Part shown: positions 8,276-15,971 of the stretch, one piece after another
Layout: every line of letters begins with the position of its first letter
Position numbering within the stretch: the first letter of the stretch is position 1
IMG/VR virus record: IMGVR_UViG_3300017971_000294
Span: 1-64,000 of that record
Length of the DNA stretch: 64,000 nucleotides
Origin: a virus
Reading direction: 5' to 3' (one strand)
Translations under genes and position numbers: made by a program
The notes under the pieces: model-generated
What the model was told of the DNA's origin: nothing
The model's input: the letters and a program-made list of their open reading frames with translations, nothing else
The model's database searches: none

Positions 8276-8983
8276 TCAAAACTCCGCCGCCTCATTCTTG
8301 TATCGTTGCAGGAGAGGATCTACGACACCTGCCTCCTCAAAACCTTTGGCTCTGAGTTTGCAGGCTGGACATTTTTCACAGGGCGGGTATTCACCCTCAT
8401 AGCATGTGTGGGAAAAAGACAAAGCATAAAAACATTTCTTTGCTAATTCAGTTGGAAATCCCCTTACCATTTCAATCGACTCTTTCTTGTTGAGATACAT
8501 TAGAGGTGTTATTATCGAAAATTGATAATCCATTCCATAAGATAATGTATCTTCCAAAGACTTTATTGTTCTGTGTCTGCAATCTGGATACCCTGAATAG
8601 TCCGTCTCACAAACACCGGTAATCATATAATGCGCTTTGTATTTGTATGCATTGATCGCTGCTACAGTCAGAAATAAAATGTTTCTACCTGGAACAAAAG
8701 AAGCAGGCAAATTCTTTGCGCTGTGGTGCTTTACATTGATATCACCGTTCCCTACCAATGCAGAATCCTTTGCAATTTTGAAAATATCGATTGGTATTAT
8801 GTGAATATCGATATCAGCTATCGATGCTATTCTCTTTGCTGATTGTATCTCGATTGAATGCCTCTGCCCGTAATCGAAAGTGACGGCATGGATAACATCG
8901 TAACCCTCCGCCATTGCAGAAAACATCGATATCGTGCTATCCATGCCGCCGCTCAATACGACAATCGCTCTTTTCAACTCCAT
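8276..8983 (-). CDS. queC: 7-cyano-7-deazaguanine (preQ0) synthase
   Basis: This 235-residue ATP pyrophosphatase carries the PP-loop VVLSGGMDSTISM at the start, FDYGQRHSIE, and the C-terminal zinc cluster CYEGEYPPCEKCPACKLRAKGF. It converts 7-carboxy-7-deazaguanine to preQ0. Length and motifs are complete. It overlaps the preceding acidic gene by 10 bp. Its own ribosome site is weak (AAAGGC), so translation is probably coupled to that gene. Confidence 0.94.
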   Translation of the reverse strand: MELKRAIVVLSGGMDSTISMFSAMAEGYDVIHAVTFDYGQRHSIEIQSAKRIASIADIDIHIIPIDIFKIAKDSALVGNGDINVKHHSAKNLPASFVPGRNILFLTVAAINAYKYKAHYMITGVCETDYSGYPDCRHRTIKSLEDTLSYGMDYQFSIITPLMYLNKKESIEMVRGFPTELAKKCFYALSFSHTCYEGEYPPCEKCPACKLRAKGFEEAGVVDPLLQRYKNEAAEF

Positions 8984-9609
8984 GATATGATGCCTTTTTC
9001 ATTAACCTTCGCACGTTTGCCAAATATTTTTACACCATATTTTTCACTCAATGCGTCAGTGATATAAGTCCGTGCAGTGGATTTCGCTTTTTTGGGAAAT
9101 TTCGCAACCGCTTTGTCAAGGACTTGCTTTCTTGTCCATTTCCCCTGATCGATCAGTTTGATGATATATTCCTTCATCTCCGATTTTCTTGAACTCTTTC
9201 TTGGCTTTTTGATTTCAGGTTCAGGTTCAGCTTCTTCAGGTTCTTCCTCTTCTTCATCTTCTTCATCAATCTCATCATCGGCTTCTTCCGCTTCAGCTTC
9301 TTCAGCTTCTTCTTCATATTCAGCTTCAGCTTCAGCAGCTTCTTCCTCTTCGCCGCCCTCCAATTCATCCTTAAACAGCATAGTGTAGAAATTGACGACA
9401 TGTTCTGGAAATTCAAGTTCTTCAGCATCGGTTCTGTTCGCAAATGCTTCATACGCTTCCACGAATGTTTTGACTCTATCCTCTTTCGTCACACCAATAT
9501 ACCGCAAATTCTTTTCGAGAAGTTTGTTTCCCGCCGCATCACACATGTCATTCAAACCCCTGATTGCAACATTCAAATGCCCATTCTCTAATTCTGCAAC
9601 TTCTTTCAT
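8974..9609 (-). CDS. Acidic linker protein with C-terminal TYITD domain (paralogue 1)
   Basis: This 211-residue protein has an N-terminal helical part, a long Glu/Asp/Ala-rich segment (about residues 75-135), and a basic C-terminal domain of about 70 residues containing GKWTRKQVLDKAVAKFP and KSTARTYITDALS. The same C-terminal domain occurs in the genes at 25448 and 30367. It looks like a small helical DNA-binding fold; that is inference. The acidic segment might mimic DNA or act as a spacer. It has a GGAGGAAC site and a possible promoter just upstream, and sits between queE and queC. Confidence 0.65.
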   Translation of the reverse strand: MKEVAELENGHLNVAIRGLNDMCDAAGNKLLEKNLRYIGVTKEDRVKTFVEAYEAFANRTDAEELEFPEHVVNFYTMLFKDELEGGEEEEAAEAEAEYEEEAEEAEAEEADDEIDEEDEEEEEPEEAEPEPEIKKPRKSSRKSEMKEYIIKLIDQGKWTRKQVLDKAVAKFPKKAKSTARTYITDALSEKYGVKIFGKRAKVNEKGIISWS

Positions 9610-9658
9610 TTTGTTCCTCCTATTGAATTGATTTGAAAATTTCTCACCGTCTGCTTGT

Positions 9659-9687
9659 ATGATAGCACCGCATTAAAATTCCATAAA
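9659..9687 (-). promoter_or_regulatory. Possible promoter before the acidic/queC genes
   Basis: On the minus strand TTTATG and TATCAT are separated by 17 bp, in the 85-bp gap between queE and the acidic gene. The -35 box is weak. It could give the downstream genes a start independent of queD-queE. Confidence 0.3.
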
Positions 9688-9694
9688 AATGAAT

Positions 9695-10354
9695 TCAAGG
9701 CAATTCGATAAATTTGTGGATTTGGATATTCATCACAACATCATGCAATGAATCTTTGATCATCTTGTCGAAAAGTATTGCAGTATTGCAATGTGGAAAG
9801 ACAGGTGAAAAGGCGATTCTCGATTTGAATCCTAAGTCCTTGATCAATCTGTAGCACTCTACTGCCTTTTTATAATCTTCATCGTCGCACAAAACAAATT
9901 TGAACCAATCATTCGAGTTCAAATCTTCTGGTAATTTTTTTACCCACATCGGATCATAATGCCCCGATCTTGGCATCTTCACATCAATTACCCATCCAAT
10001 TCTATTCCTCATCTTTGGAAGTTCTGGTATTTCTATTGATCCGTTCGTCTCGATAGAGATCTTTACATTTCGATTTCTGTACAAGTTTTCAAGCAAGGGG
10101 ATAAGATAGTGTTTTTGAAGCAGAGGCTCTCCTCCAGTCACGACAATATTCGTAAGCCCTTTACTTTTCACTCTTTCAGCAACGACAGGGACGGGCATCA
10201 ATATTCCCGACTTGGATGAAATATAATTTTTCGTATCGCAATAGCCACATTGGTAATTACATCCCGCAAGTCTTAAAAAAGTGCAGGGAATACCTTGGGG
10301 AAACAAGCCCACTTCCCCGCTTATACTGTTGAATATTTCGCCAACTAAAAGCAT
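9695..10354 (-). CDS. queE: 7-carboxy-7-deazaguanine synthase (radical SAM)
   Basis: This 219-residue enzyme has the QueE start VGEIFNSISGEVGLFPQG and the radical SAM cluster CNYQCGYCDTKN (CX3CX2C near residue 33), then TGGEPLLQ. It rearranges carboxy-tetrahydropterin, the QueD product, to 7-carboxy-7-deazaguanine. Length is normal. It starts 5 bp after queD ends, so both are read from the queD leader promoter. Confidence 0.94.
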   Translation of the reverse strand: MLLVGEIFNSISGEVGLFPQGIPCTFLRLAGCNYQCGYCDTKNYISSKSGILMPVPVVAERVKSKGLTNIVVTGGEPLLQKHYLIPLLENLYRNRNVKISIETNGSIEIPELPKMRNRIGWVIDVKMPRSGHYDPMWVKKLPEDLNSNDWFKFVLCDDEDYKKAVECYRLIKDLGFKSRIAFSPVFPHCNTAILFDKMIKDSLHDVVMNIQIHKFIELP

Positions 10355-10359
10355 CTTTT

Positions 10360-10749
10360 CTACCTCACTACCTGAGCGAATGCACCGTCTGTTTCATAGA
10401 TTGTTATTTCCTCAAGGACAAGAGGATTGTATCTCTGATACGTTTTATTCAATTCCTGCAATCTATTGTCGATCTTCTCAAAGGCGAATTCACAAAGATT
10501 CTCTACGGTGGGAGGCTTTTTGATTTCATCGATGTCATTGAGGTTGTTGTGATCGACAGTGCAGAGGACTTCTTGATGGACGATTTCTTTCAAATGTGCA
10601 AAGTCGATTATCATTCCATGATCACCTATCTTACCGCTCACCTTCACAAGCATTCTCGCATTGTGCCCATGTTGGTTCTGACATGTGGGGTGGCCAGGCA
10701 AAAAATGGCCATAAGAGAACTTGAATTCTTTGCATACGCTCAGTTTCAT
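10360..10749 (-). CDS. queD: 6-carboxy-5,6,7,8-tetrahydropterin synthase
   Basis: This 129-residue QueD has the family zinc and catalytic residues: FSYGHFLPGH, then C-x4-HGHN (CQNQHGHN), MIIDFAHLK, a DHNNLND motif and PTVENLCEF. It converts dihydroneopterin triphosphate, the FolE product, to carboxy-tetrahydropterin. It is the first gene of the deazaguanine block and starts directly after a leader with a strong terminator, with CGAGGAGGTAAA before the ATG. Confidence 0.93.
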   Translation of the reverse strand: MKLSVCKEFKFSYGHFLPGHPTCQNQHGHNARMLVKVSGKIGDHGMIIDFAHLKEIVHQEVLCTVDHNNLNDIDEIKKPPTVENLCEFAFEKIDNRLQELNKTYQRYNPLVLEEITIYETDGAFAQVVR

Positions 10750-10763
10750 TTTACCTCCTCGGG

Positions 10764-10802
10764 AAAAAAGATGAGGGGGCGACTTTTAAGGGCCGCCCCC
10801 TC
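10764..10802 (-). terminator. Strong intrinsic terminator directly before queD
   Basis: On the minus strand a GAGGGGGCG/CGCCCCCTC stem (11 bp if a G-U and a C-G pair are added, loop CCTTAAAA) is followed by ATC and six T. The T run ends only a few bases before the queD ribosome site. Such a placement means either read-through control of queD or an attenuator. Confidence 0.8.
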
Positions 10803-10860
10803 GCAAGGCTTAGGGGGGAAACACTGTGAAAGGAGACGCCTTGCTGAATGAGAATCGGTC
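10803..10860 (-). promoter_or_regulatory. Structured queD leader, probable attenuator
   Basis: The 110-nt leader downstream of the promoter at 10867-10895 contains a GCAAGGC/GCCTTGC stem (10838-10844 with 10803-10809) and a C6 run (10813-10818). The C6 run could pair with the G5 of the terminator 5' arm and so prevent the terminator. The two folds exclude each other. It does not match the preQ1-I core that I know. The regulator or ligand is unknown. Confidence 0.55.
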
Positions 10861-10866
10861 ATTATC

Positions 10867-10895
10867 AATATAACACTTATTTTAAGATCCTTCAA
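10867..10895 (-). promoter_or_regulatory. Promoter of the deazaguanine operon
   Basis: TTGAAG and TATATT are separated by exactly 17 bp on the minus strand, in AT-rich DNA just downstream of the small Gly-Lys gene. Transcription would start near 10860 and run through the leader into queD. Confidence 0.65.
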
Positions 10896-10903
10896 CATTT
10901 TTT

Positions 10904-11008
10904 TTATTTACTCGGTTTTCCAATGGGCCCTTTTCCTTTGCCCCTGCCTTTACCTTTTCCTTTACCTCCCGATCTGATCTTGCCTCCTGGACACTTCGCC
11001 AACACCAT
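10904..11008 (-). CDS. Tiny Gly-Lys-rich protein
   Basis: A 34-residue gene begins ATG GTG TTG behind an excellent GAGGAGGTGATG site. The protein starts MVLAKCPGGKIRSGGKGKGK, continues with further Gly-Lys and Gly-Arg pairs and ends PIGKPSK. It is strongly basic with one Cys and no predicted fold. The strong ribosome site and clean stop argue that it is expressed. A nucleic-acid binding role is suggested by composition only. Phage genomes often carry similar unnamed Gly-Lys peptides. Confidence 0.6.
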   Translation of the reverse strand: MVLAKCPGGKIRSGGKGKGKGRGKGKGPIGKPSK

Positions 11009-11025
11009 CACCTCCTCTCTCTGAT

Positions 11026-11130
11026 GGAATAGCGATTTTAAGCGCATGGACTTTAAATATCCTACTACCCCACCGACCCTACAAATCCATGCGCTCTCTG
11101 TTGAAATGAGCTGTGAAATTTTCGATTTTT
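11026..11130. repeat. Stem-loop repeat, copy A (inverted partner at 27112-27217)
   Basis: A 105-bp element with outer flanks and a 10-bp stem AGCGCATGGA/TCCATGCGCT around a loop of about 33 nt. The flanks match copy B in inverted orientation, while the left half of the loop (CTTTAAATATCCTA) matches copy B in direct orientation. The loop is therefore flipped relative to the flanks between the copies. Confidence 0.75.
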
Positions 11131-11326
11131 AAACGTCATCATTGACCAAAAATCTTTCAGAAGTTGGAATATCGAAAAATGGAAACATTAATTTAAAATT
11201 TTCGTATGATGCAAAATGAATCTTTCCGCTTTCATCATACCACTGCACCGCTCTATATCCCACTCTCGAATCATATCGATTTTTCTTTTTGCGGAACTCA
11301 AGATATTTCACGTTATGAGGTTTCAT
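11129..11326 (-). CDS. Small hypothetical protein after the helicase
   Basis: This 65-residue basic protein has a Lys/Arg-rich start (EFRKKKNRYDSRVGYRAVQW) and an aromatic-rich end. It begins 2 bp after the helicase stop, so it is co-transcribed with replication genes. The stop codon lies within repeat copy A. The family is not recognised. Confidence 0.5.
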   Translation of the reverse strand: MKPHNVKYLEFRKKKNRYDSRVGYRAVQWYDESGKIHFASYENFKLMFPFFDIPTSERFLVNDDV

Positions 11327-11328
11327 AG

Positions 11329-12852
11329 TCAGTTTACCCAGCTATCCAAATGGAATTGTCCTAAATTCAAATTTTGCGTAAGATAGCACCGCCTCTCCTC
11401 ATCGAAGTCGAGATGGCGATGATCAATACACCCTATCCTCGTAAATCCTATCCTCTTCTCATGAGGTGTTTGGTTGATCGTGAACATTGCATCGACATGC
11501 CCCAACTTGCCTACCCATCTTGCCGTATGCTTCGTGCCAAGATCCGAGGCGTCCTGCGCTTCCTTATTCACCTGTGTCGGAGTCACAACAACACAATGCC
11601 TTTCAGATGCCATTTTCGCAAGCGCCATCCACGCCTCATCCTCTTTCTCTACTCCATGCAGTCCTTTGCGCTCTGGTGCCGTGATGTCTACCATATCAAC
11701 GACAATGAGTTGAGGGACAAAGTTTTCTCGCTTCTCGAGGATGTCCAAATCTCTTTGCATATCTTGTATGTTGGCAGTGAAGCGGGGATAGCATCTGAGT
11801 CGGTAATAATCGTGGTACAACTGTTCATACGCTTTCAGTTTGCTTTTTACGCTGTAGCGATCAAACCAGTCGTCGTATTCGATACTTACATACCATATCG
11901 CAAATTGATAATTGTTTCTTCTGTTGGTTCTGCATACGGAGCAGGGCTTGTAGAGTTTGCACAATTTCGAATGTGGATTGAATTCAGGTAGCGCACCTCC
12001 TTCCTCTTCCACCAGTCCCACACTACTTTTCCTTTCCTGTAAATCACACCTGTTGTATTGATTGTGGGCACAGTCGAAGACAGGTATTATTACATCTTTC
12101 CCTTTGTCTGGCAGGGCGGTGAGTCTTCTGAAAAGGCGATTGAGGTTTTGAGGCCTATTCATCTCAAGGGAGAACTTTGCGACTTTTTTAAAATCGATCA
12201 ACGCTGAAAATCCCCATTCATCCGCAAACCATGTCTTCCCTCTTTTGAACGGTCCCATAATGCCTATCAACCACCCTGGGACCGCTTTGACGACAAACTC
12301 ACCAAGCCCTTTGCCAAAAGTGAAAAGAGTGCCAGTCTCATCGAATGCCTCATCTGCTCTTTTGCTGTCGAGTGGATTGATCCATTCAGATGCGACGCGG
12401 CTGACTTTGTGGAAATCGAGAACTTCTTTTTCTGCGGCATCTACATCTCCCTTTTCAAGGAGTATCTGGATGTTGCTTGAGGTTATCTCAAGCTCCCTCT
12501 TTTTGAAATAGAAAAGAGTCTGGTCAAGAAGGTAGTCAACATTGATAGACTCGGTTGTGGCATATCTGTCGGAAATTGTTTTAAGCAAAGTTGATAGTAT
12601 ATCAATTTCTTCCTGTTCGAGGTCACCTTTTCTTGCGTCAAAGATATTTTCGATATCTTTAAACGGAGCTTTTTCATAGTTATCGAAGTATTCAGCGCAC
12701 CAGATGGCGACAGTTTTAGCATATTGGTTCTGGAAATAATCAGTGTTAAAAGAATTCTGGATCTCTGTGAGGTATTCATCGGATACGATCATTCCTGTTA
12801 TGATTCGATTTTCAATTGTGGAATCAATCTTTTTGATTTTTATTTCAGGCAT
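11329..12852 (-). CDS. DnaB-type replicative helicase with Cys-rich insert
   Basis: This is a RecA-fold hexameric helicase of 507 residues. An N-terminal helical domain of about 150 residues precedes Walker A GPFKRGKTWFADEW and Walker B LIVVDMVDI, with VVTPTQVNKEA and TKHTARWVGKL further on. Between them is an unusual insert with CAHNQYNRC and CKLYKPCSVC, likely a zinc-binding knuckle. It would unwind the fork ahead of the PolA fusion. ATG 12852 (MPEIKIKK) follows GGGATTGACG, 2 bp after the initiator stop; upstream in-frame ATGs lack a ribosome site. Confidence 0.85.
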   Translation of the reverse strand: MPEIKIKKIDSTIENRIITGMIVSDEYLTEIQNSFNTDYFQNQYAKTVAIWCAEYFDNYEKAPFKDIENIFDARKGDLEQEEIDILSTLLKTISDRYATTESINVDYLLDQTLFYFKKRELEITSSNIQILLEKGDVDAAEKEVLDFHKVSRVASEWINPLDSKRADEAFDETGTLFTFGKGLGEFVVKAVPGWLIGIMGPFKRGKTWFADEWGFSALIDFKKVAKFSLEMNRPQNLNRLFRRLTALPDKGKDVIIPVFDCAHNQYNRCDLQERKSSVGLVEEEGGALPEFNPHSKLCKLYKPCSVCRTNRRNNYQFAIWYVSIEYDDWFDRYSVKSKLKAYEQLYHDYYRLRCYPRFTANIQDMQRDLDILEKRENFVPQLIVVDMVDITAPERKGLHGVEKEDEAWMALAKMASERHCVVVTPTQVNKEAQDASDLGTKHTARWVGKLGHVDAMFTINQTPHEKRIGFTRIGCIDHRHLDFDEERRCYLTQNLNLGQFHLDSWVN

Positions 12853-12854
12853 CG

Positions 12855-14252
12855 TCAATCCCATTTGTATTGCAAAATGAACCCGCACTTGTCGAGATAT
12901 GTGGGAACTCTCTCTTTAAGCGTTTTGTTGGACAAGAAGAAGCCAGGTGTTATCCTCATCGTGCCGTTCACATCCTCCTTTATCGCATTGTAAAATATTT
13001 CAGCCATCTCCTTGTATGAAAAATGAAATATGCCTCTATTCCAATACCTGTCCTTTTTTGGATCTTTGAAAAAGGCATAGATCGCATAACTCGCCATTAT
13101 GAGCTTATCCATCTCAGGTTGCGTCTTTGGCTTTTCAATGTGTTTCAGTATTTCTGCAAGGATTTCAGGCTTACCTCTATTGCCGGCAACAGGTTGTCCA
13201 GGTTTCTTCTTTGGCTCACTGTGAAGGCATTTAATGAAACTGCTTTGATTGACTTTCGAATAAGGGCAAAAGAGGAATCGTTCAAGGTAAATGCTTAGAT
13301 TGTTTTTATTGGCAGGATAGTATTCTGGGTCGAATTGCAACGCATACCGGCTAATCGCTAATTTGATTTCATCAACGGAATATTTTCTAACGTGATCTTC
13401 AAATCCAGAATGCCCTTTGAATAGTGAACCGTTCAACGCCATTTTGATTCGTTCAACATCTTTCGTATATTGTTTTGTTCCTTCCGCAGGGCATTTCTTA
13501 ATGTAATAATCTTCATAATAAAAATCCAGGATTTCTTTTACGGCAAAAGGTAGTTTAATTTCTTTTGTTTCAGGTCGATGCTTTTTGTTGAGCAAGAGAT
13601 GATCGTTTTGGTGGGGATTTTTAGAACCCATACGGGATCGAAACGAAGTTTCGTTAATAGTTTTATTTATAAAACTATTATCAGAAAATGTATTATATTT
13701 ATTATATACTTTAATCTCAGAGTGATCCAGGTTCACCCGGGGGGTGAACCTTGAACACTCCCCATCCCCATTATTGGGTAATTCTGGTTTACCCGGGGGG
13801 TGAACCACATTCACCCCCCTATCACCTTGGTTTTCTTCTTGCGGGGTATGAGATTTATCTAATTGGGGTGACATTTTGTCTGGTGTCTGGGATTCACTGG
13901 GTTTATCAGTGTTTTTTTCTTCATTTGAAAATTCATTATAATATTCGATTATCCATCTCTTTTTAATTGTATAAGTGTTACTGCTATTCCACTTCCTTTC
14001 TTCAGGTGACGAATGTACTTGTTTTGATATATACCCCTTTTCTACGAGTTCATTGATTCTATTTATTACCGCTCTTTTTGATATTCCGAGATAGTCTGCA
14101 ATGTAATTATGACTTGGGAAGCAAGTTCCATTTTTCTTTGATAATGACCCCAATAAACAGTAAATGTGTCTTGCAAAGTGTGATAAATCTGAACATGTTT
14201 TGTTTATTTTTTTTGGAATTATTAATGCTCTAAATGTATCTTTTGGTTTCAT
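12855..14252 (-). CDS. Replication initiator with N-terminal winged helix
   Basis: This protein of 465 residues has an N-terminal winged-helix domain (HIYCLLGSLSKKNGTCFPSH through GISKRAVINRINELVEKGYI). A polar linker follows (about residues 110-220), then a C-terminal helical part that may contact the helicase. The layout is like O-type or DnaD-type initiators and the helicase gene follows 2 bp later. The linker DNA carries two 21-bp dyads beside an AT-rich block, an origin-like arrangement. ATG 14252 has GAGGTG at good spacing; a GTG at 14261 is less likely. Confidence 0.72.
   Translation of the reverse strand: MKPKDTFRALIIPKKINKTCSDLSHFARHIYCLLGSLSKKNGTCFPSHNYIADYLGISKRAVINRINELVEKGYISKQVHSSPEERKWNSSNTYTIKKRWIIEYYNEFSNEEKNTDKPSESQTPDKMSPQLDKSHTPQEENQGDRGVNVVHPPGKPELPNNGDGECSRFTPRVNLDHSEIKVYNKYNTFSDNSFINKTINETSFRSRMGSKNPHQNDHLLLNKKHRPETKEIKLPFAVKEILDFYYEDYYIKKCPAEGTKQYTKDVERIKMALNGSLFKGHSGFEDHVRKYSVDEIKLAISRYALQFDPEYYPANKNNLSIYLERFLFCPYSKVNQSSFIKCLHSEPKKKPGQPVAGNRGKPEILAEILKHIEKPKTQPEMDKLIMASYAIYAFFKDPKKDRYWNRGIFHFSYKEMAEIFYNAIKEDVNGTMRITPGFFLSNKTLKERVPTYLDKCGFILQYKWD
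13660..13811. other. Candidate replication origin inside the initiator gene
   Basis: Two near-identical dyads lie at 13730-13750 and 13786-13806, each with arms GGTT(C/T)ACCC and GGGTGAACC around GGG, and a partial third site at about 13808. Next to them, 13660-13725 is almost pure AT and contains the inverted repeat AATAGTTTTA/TAAAACTATT. Iterons plus an AT block inside an initiator gene is the lambda ori layout. Confidence 0.55.
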
Positions 14253-14264
14253 ATCCCGCACCTC

Positions 14265-14567
14265 TTATCTTGGTTCAAAATCAATCAATGGTTTGTCCAA
14301 AAACCTGTAATGATGCATTCCCTCCAATCTTTCCATATATTTATTTTTTAACAAACTCCTTATTGCATTTGTAACCAATTTTTCAGGTATGTTCAGTTCT
14401 TCCAAAATATAATCCATATCAATCTGGATTGTATCATCATCGTTTGAATAACGACCTAAATAGCTGTAAATGAAACGGGTGGGTAAATCCAAGTCTGAAC
14501 AAGTATGGTGGATGTCGTCGGGTATCCAAGTAAAACGAAACAATCCACATACCCTCATTGCTTCCAT
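14265..14567 (-). CDS. Winged-helix protein, paralogue of the initiator N-terminus
   Basis: This 100-residue protein aligns over its length with residues about 8-90 of the next gene: FTWIPDDIHHTCSDLDLPTRFIYSYLG against FRALIIPKKINKTCSDLSHFARHIYCLLG, then the recognition-helix region IPEKLVTNAIRSLLKNKYME. It is therefore a tandem duplicate of the DNA-binding module without the C-terminal part. It may bind the same origin dyads as a helper or regulator of initiation; that is inference. Confidence 0.65.
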   Translation of the reverse strand: MEAMRVCGLFRFTWIPDDIHHTCSDLDLPTRFIYSYLGRYSNDDDTIQIDMDYILEELNIPEKLVTNAIRSLLKNKYMERLEGMHHYRFLDKPLIDFEPR

Positions 14568-14621
14568 GTCTCACTCTCCTCTCAAGTAAAAATTGAACCA
14601 AATTCTAACATAGATGTCAAT

Positions 14622-14786
14622 CTAAAATTTCAAGCTCAACATGAGTTCTTTTTCTTCATCATCGATACAACTGTCTTTTTCAGATTCTTGTTCTTTTTTC
14701 TCATTCGACATCTCCTTTAAAATTTCTGAAGTTCTTTCGATTAAGAATTCTGTGATTTTCTCCTTTTCAGATTTTTGTTTTTTCAC
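14622..14786 (-). CDS. Small charged helical protein (GTG start)
   Basis: This 54-residue gene starts with GTG 14786 behind GAAAGG. The protein (MKKQKSEKEKITEFLIERTS, then ILKEMSNEKKEQ and an acidic DDEEKE segment) is a charged helix of coiled-coil type. It fills what would otherwise be a 225-bp gap between coupled replication genes. No family is recognised. Confidence 0.45.
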   Translation of the reverse strand: MKKQKSEKEKITEFLIERTSEILKEMSNEKKEQESEKDSCIDDEEKELMLSLKF

Positions 14787-14793
14787 TCAAGCA

Positions 14794-15039
14794 TTACCTT
14801 TCGTTTTTGGTATGTCCTTTTTGCTCCAACTTATCCGCGCATTCTCTTACCGCTTGATTGATTAAACATTCAAGAATATTATCCACCCTTTCCGCATTCG
14901 ATATGTAAGATTCATAACGGGATCCTCCAAATTCAAAAACGGTAAGAAAGAATCCCATTCTTTTGTTGTACAACTCTCCCAAAGCCCGATCAATGTTTCT
15001 GGCCAAAATTTCAAGTTTTGGCCTCAATTCCGTAGTCAT
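14794..15039 (-). CDS. Small hypothetical protein behind the primase
   Basis: This 81-residue helical protein begins MTTELRPKLEILARNIDRAL and ends ADKLEQKGHTKNER. Its ATG overlaps the primase stop (TGATG), so it is translated with the primase. A TTG one codon earlier is also possible. Conserved placement suggests a replication accessory role, but no motif shows it. Confidence 0.5.
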   Translation of the reverse strand: MTTELRPKLEILARNIDRALGELYNKRMGFFLTVFEFGGSRYESYISNAERVDNILECLINQAVRECADKLEQKGHTKNER

Positions 15040-15971
15040 CAATATTTCCTTCCAAAAATTTCTCGTCTAAAATTTCTGACGGTTGTTTCGTCAAGGTCTC
15101 CTGGGTCCCCCTCATCGATCTCGATGAATCTGACATCAGGAACGATAGTCGATAGAGAATAAGCGAGTTCACTCCAAATGAGCTTCTCTTTGTTCCCAAA
15201 ATCTGGCCATACAAACACTTGTTTGCATTGTTTCAATAATATCAATCTTTTAGAATTCCATACAAGTGATCCCATTGCTACGAAATGATCCCCCATCCGC
15301 CACACATCCGTAGGTCCCTCAACGATAACTGCAATATCTCGTATGGTTTGGATATTGTAAAGGATGTGATCGACATTGATGATCGCCGTATCCTTTGGAC
15401 AAGTCCGATACCGCTCTCTATCACTGTCGGTTATATCCCTTGCCGTATATGTGACGATCTGATTGCCATAGAAGTATGGAATGAGAATTCTATTCGCAAA
15501 TCCTCTGCTTGATATCGGACCTACGGCTTTGATCCCATATTTTTGTTGAATAAGGACTGGATCGAAATCCCGATTTATGAGATAGTCTTTGTGGTGATCT
15601 GTTAATTCATCGGATGTGCCAAGAGGCAAATGGAATTCATGTTTCTCTTTTGGTGTATCGTGACGCCGTTCAAGCTGACCCCGTTTTGAGAACGTATTGA
15701 TAACGGATACAGCATCGTCATAGGAAAGGTGCTGGAGCTTCATGACCAGCTTTATTATGGAACCTCCCATCCCGCATCTCCAGCACTTTATCGATCTGGT
15801 CCATAAATTAATTCCGCAATGCTGGGAGGGATCTGGCGAAGCACAGAAAGGGCAAGATATACCTATCCAGTCCTTTGACTTTGATATATTCTTGCCCTCA
15901 TGTACGTATGGGTATTGAATCGATTGGAGCCATTTTAAGACTTGAAAATGGGACAAGTTTATATCACTCAT
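15039..15971 (-). CDS. DNA primase (DnaG type, zinc finger plus Toprim)
   Basis: This 310-residue primase has an N-terminal zinc finger (CPFC near residue 40, CWRCG near 66) and a Toprim core (VIVEGPTDVWRMG) followed by WPDFGN in place of the usual metal-binding Asp motif. It is shorter than bacterial DnaG and lacks an obvious helicase-binding tail. It makes primers for the fork with the DnaB-type helicase downstream. ATG 15971 overlaps the preceding helicase stop by 8 bp. Confidence 0.85.
   Translation of the reverse strand: MSDINLSHFQVLKWLQSIQYPYVHEGKNISKSKDWIGISCPFCASPDPSQHCGINLWTRSIKCWRCGMGGSIIKLVMKLQHLSYDDAVSVINTFSKRGQLERRHDTPKEKHEFHLPLGTSDELTDHHKDYLINRDFDPVLIQQKYGIKAVGPISSRGFANRILIPYFYGNQIVTYTARDITDSDRERYRTCPKDTAIINVDHILYNIQTIRDIAVIVEGPTDVWRMGDHFVAMGSLVWNSKRLILLKQCKQVFVWPDFGNKEKLIWSELAYSLSTIVPDVRFIEIDEGDPGDLDETTVRNFRREIFGRKY

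Noticed and set aside
9174-9452. Lys-rich minus-strand frame inside the acidic-linker gene
   Set aside because: It is the alternative frame of GAA/GCT-rich codons in the acidic segment and has no start signal.
10764-10860. Known preQ1-I riboswitch before queD
   Set aside because: The C-rich loop and A-rich tail of the preQ1-I pseudoknot are not present. The leader is kept as an unclassified attenuator.
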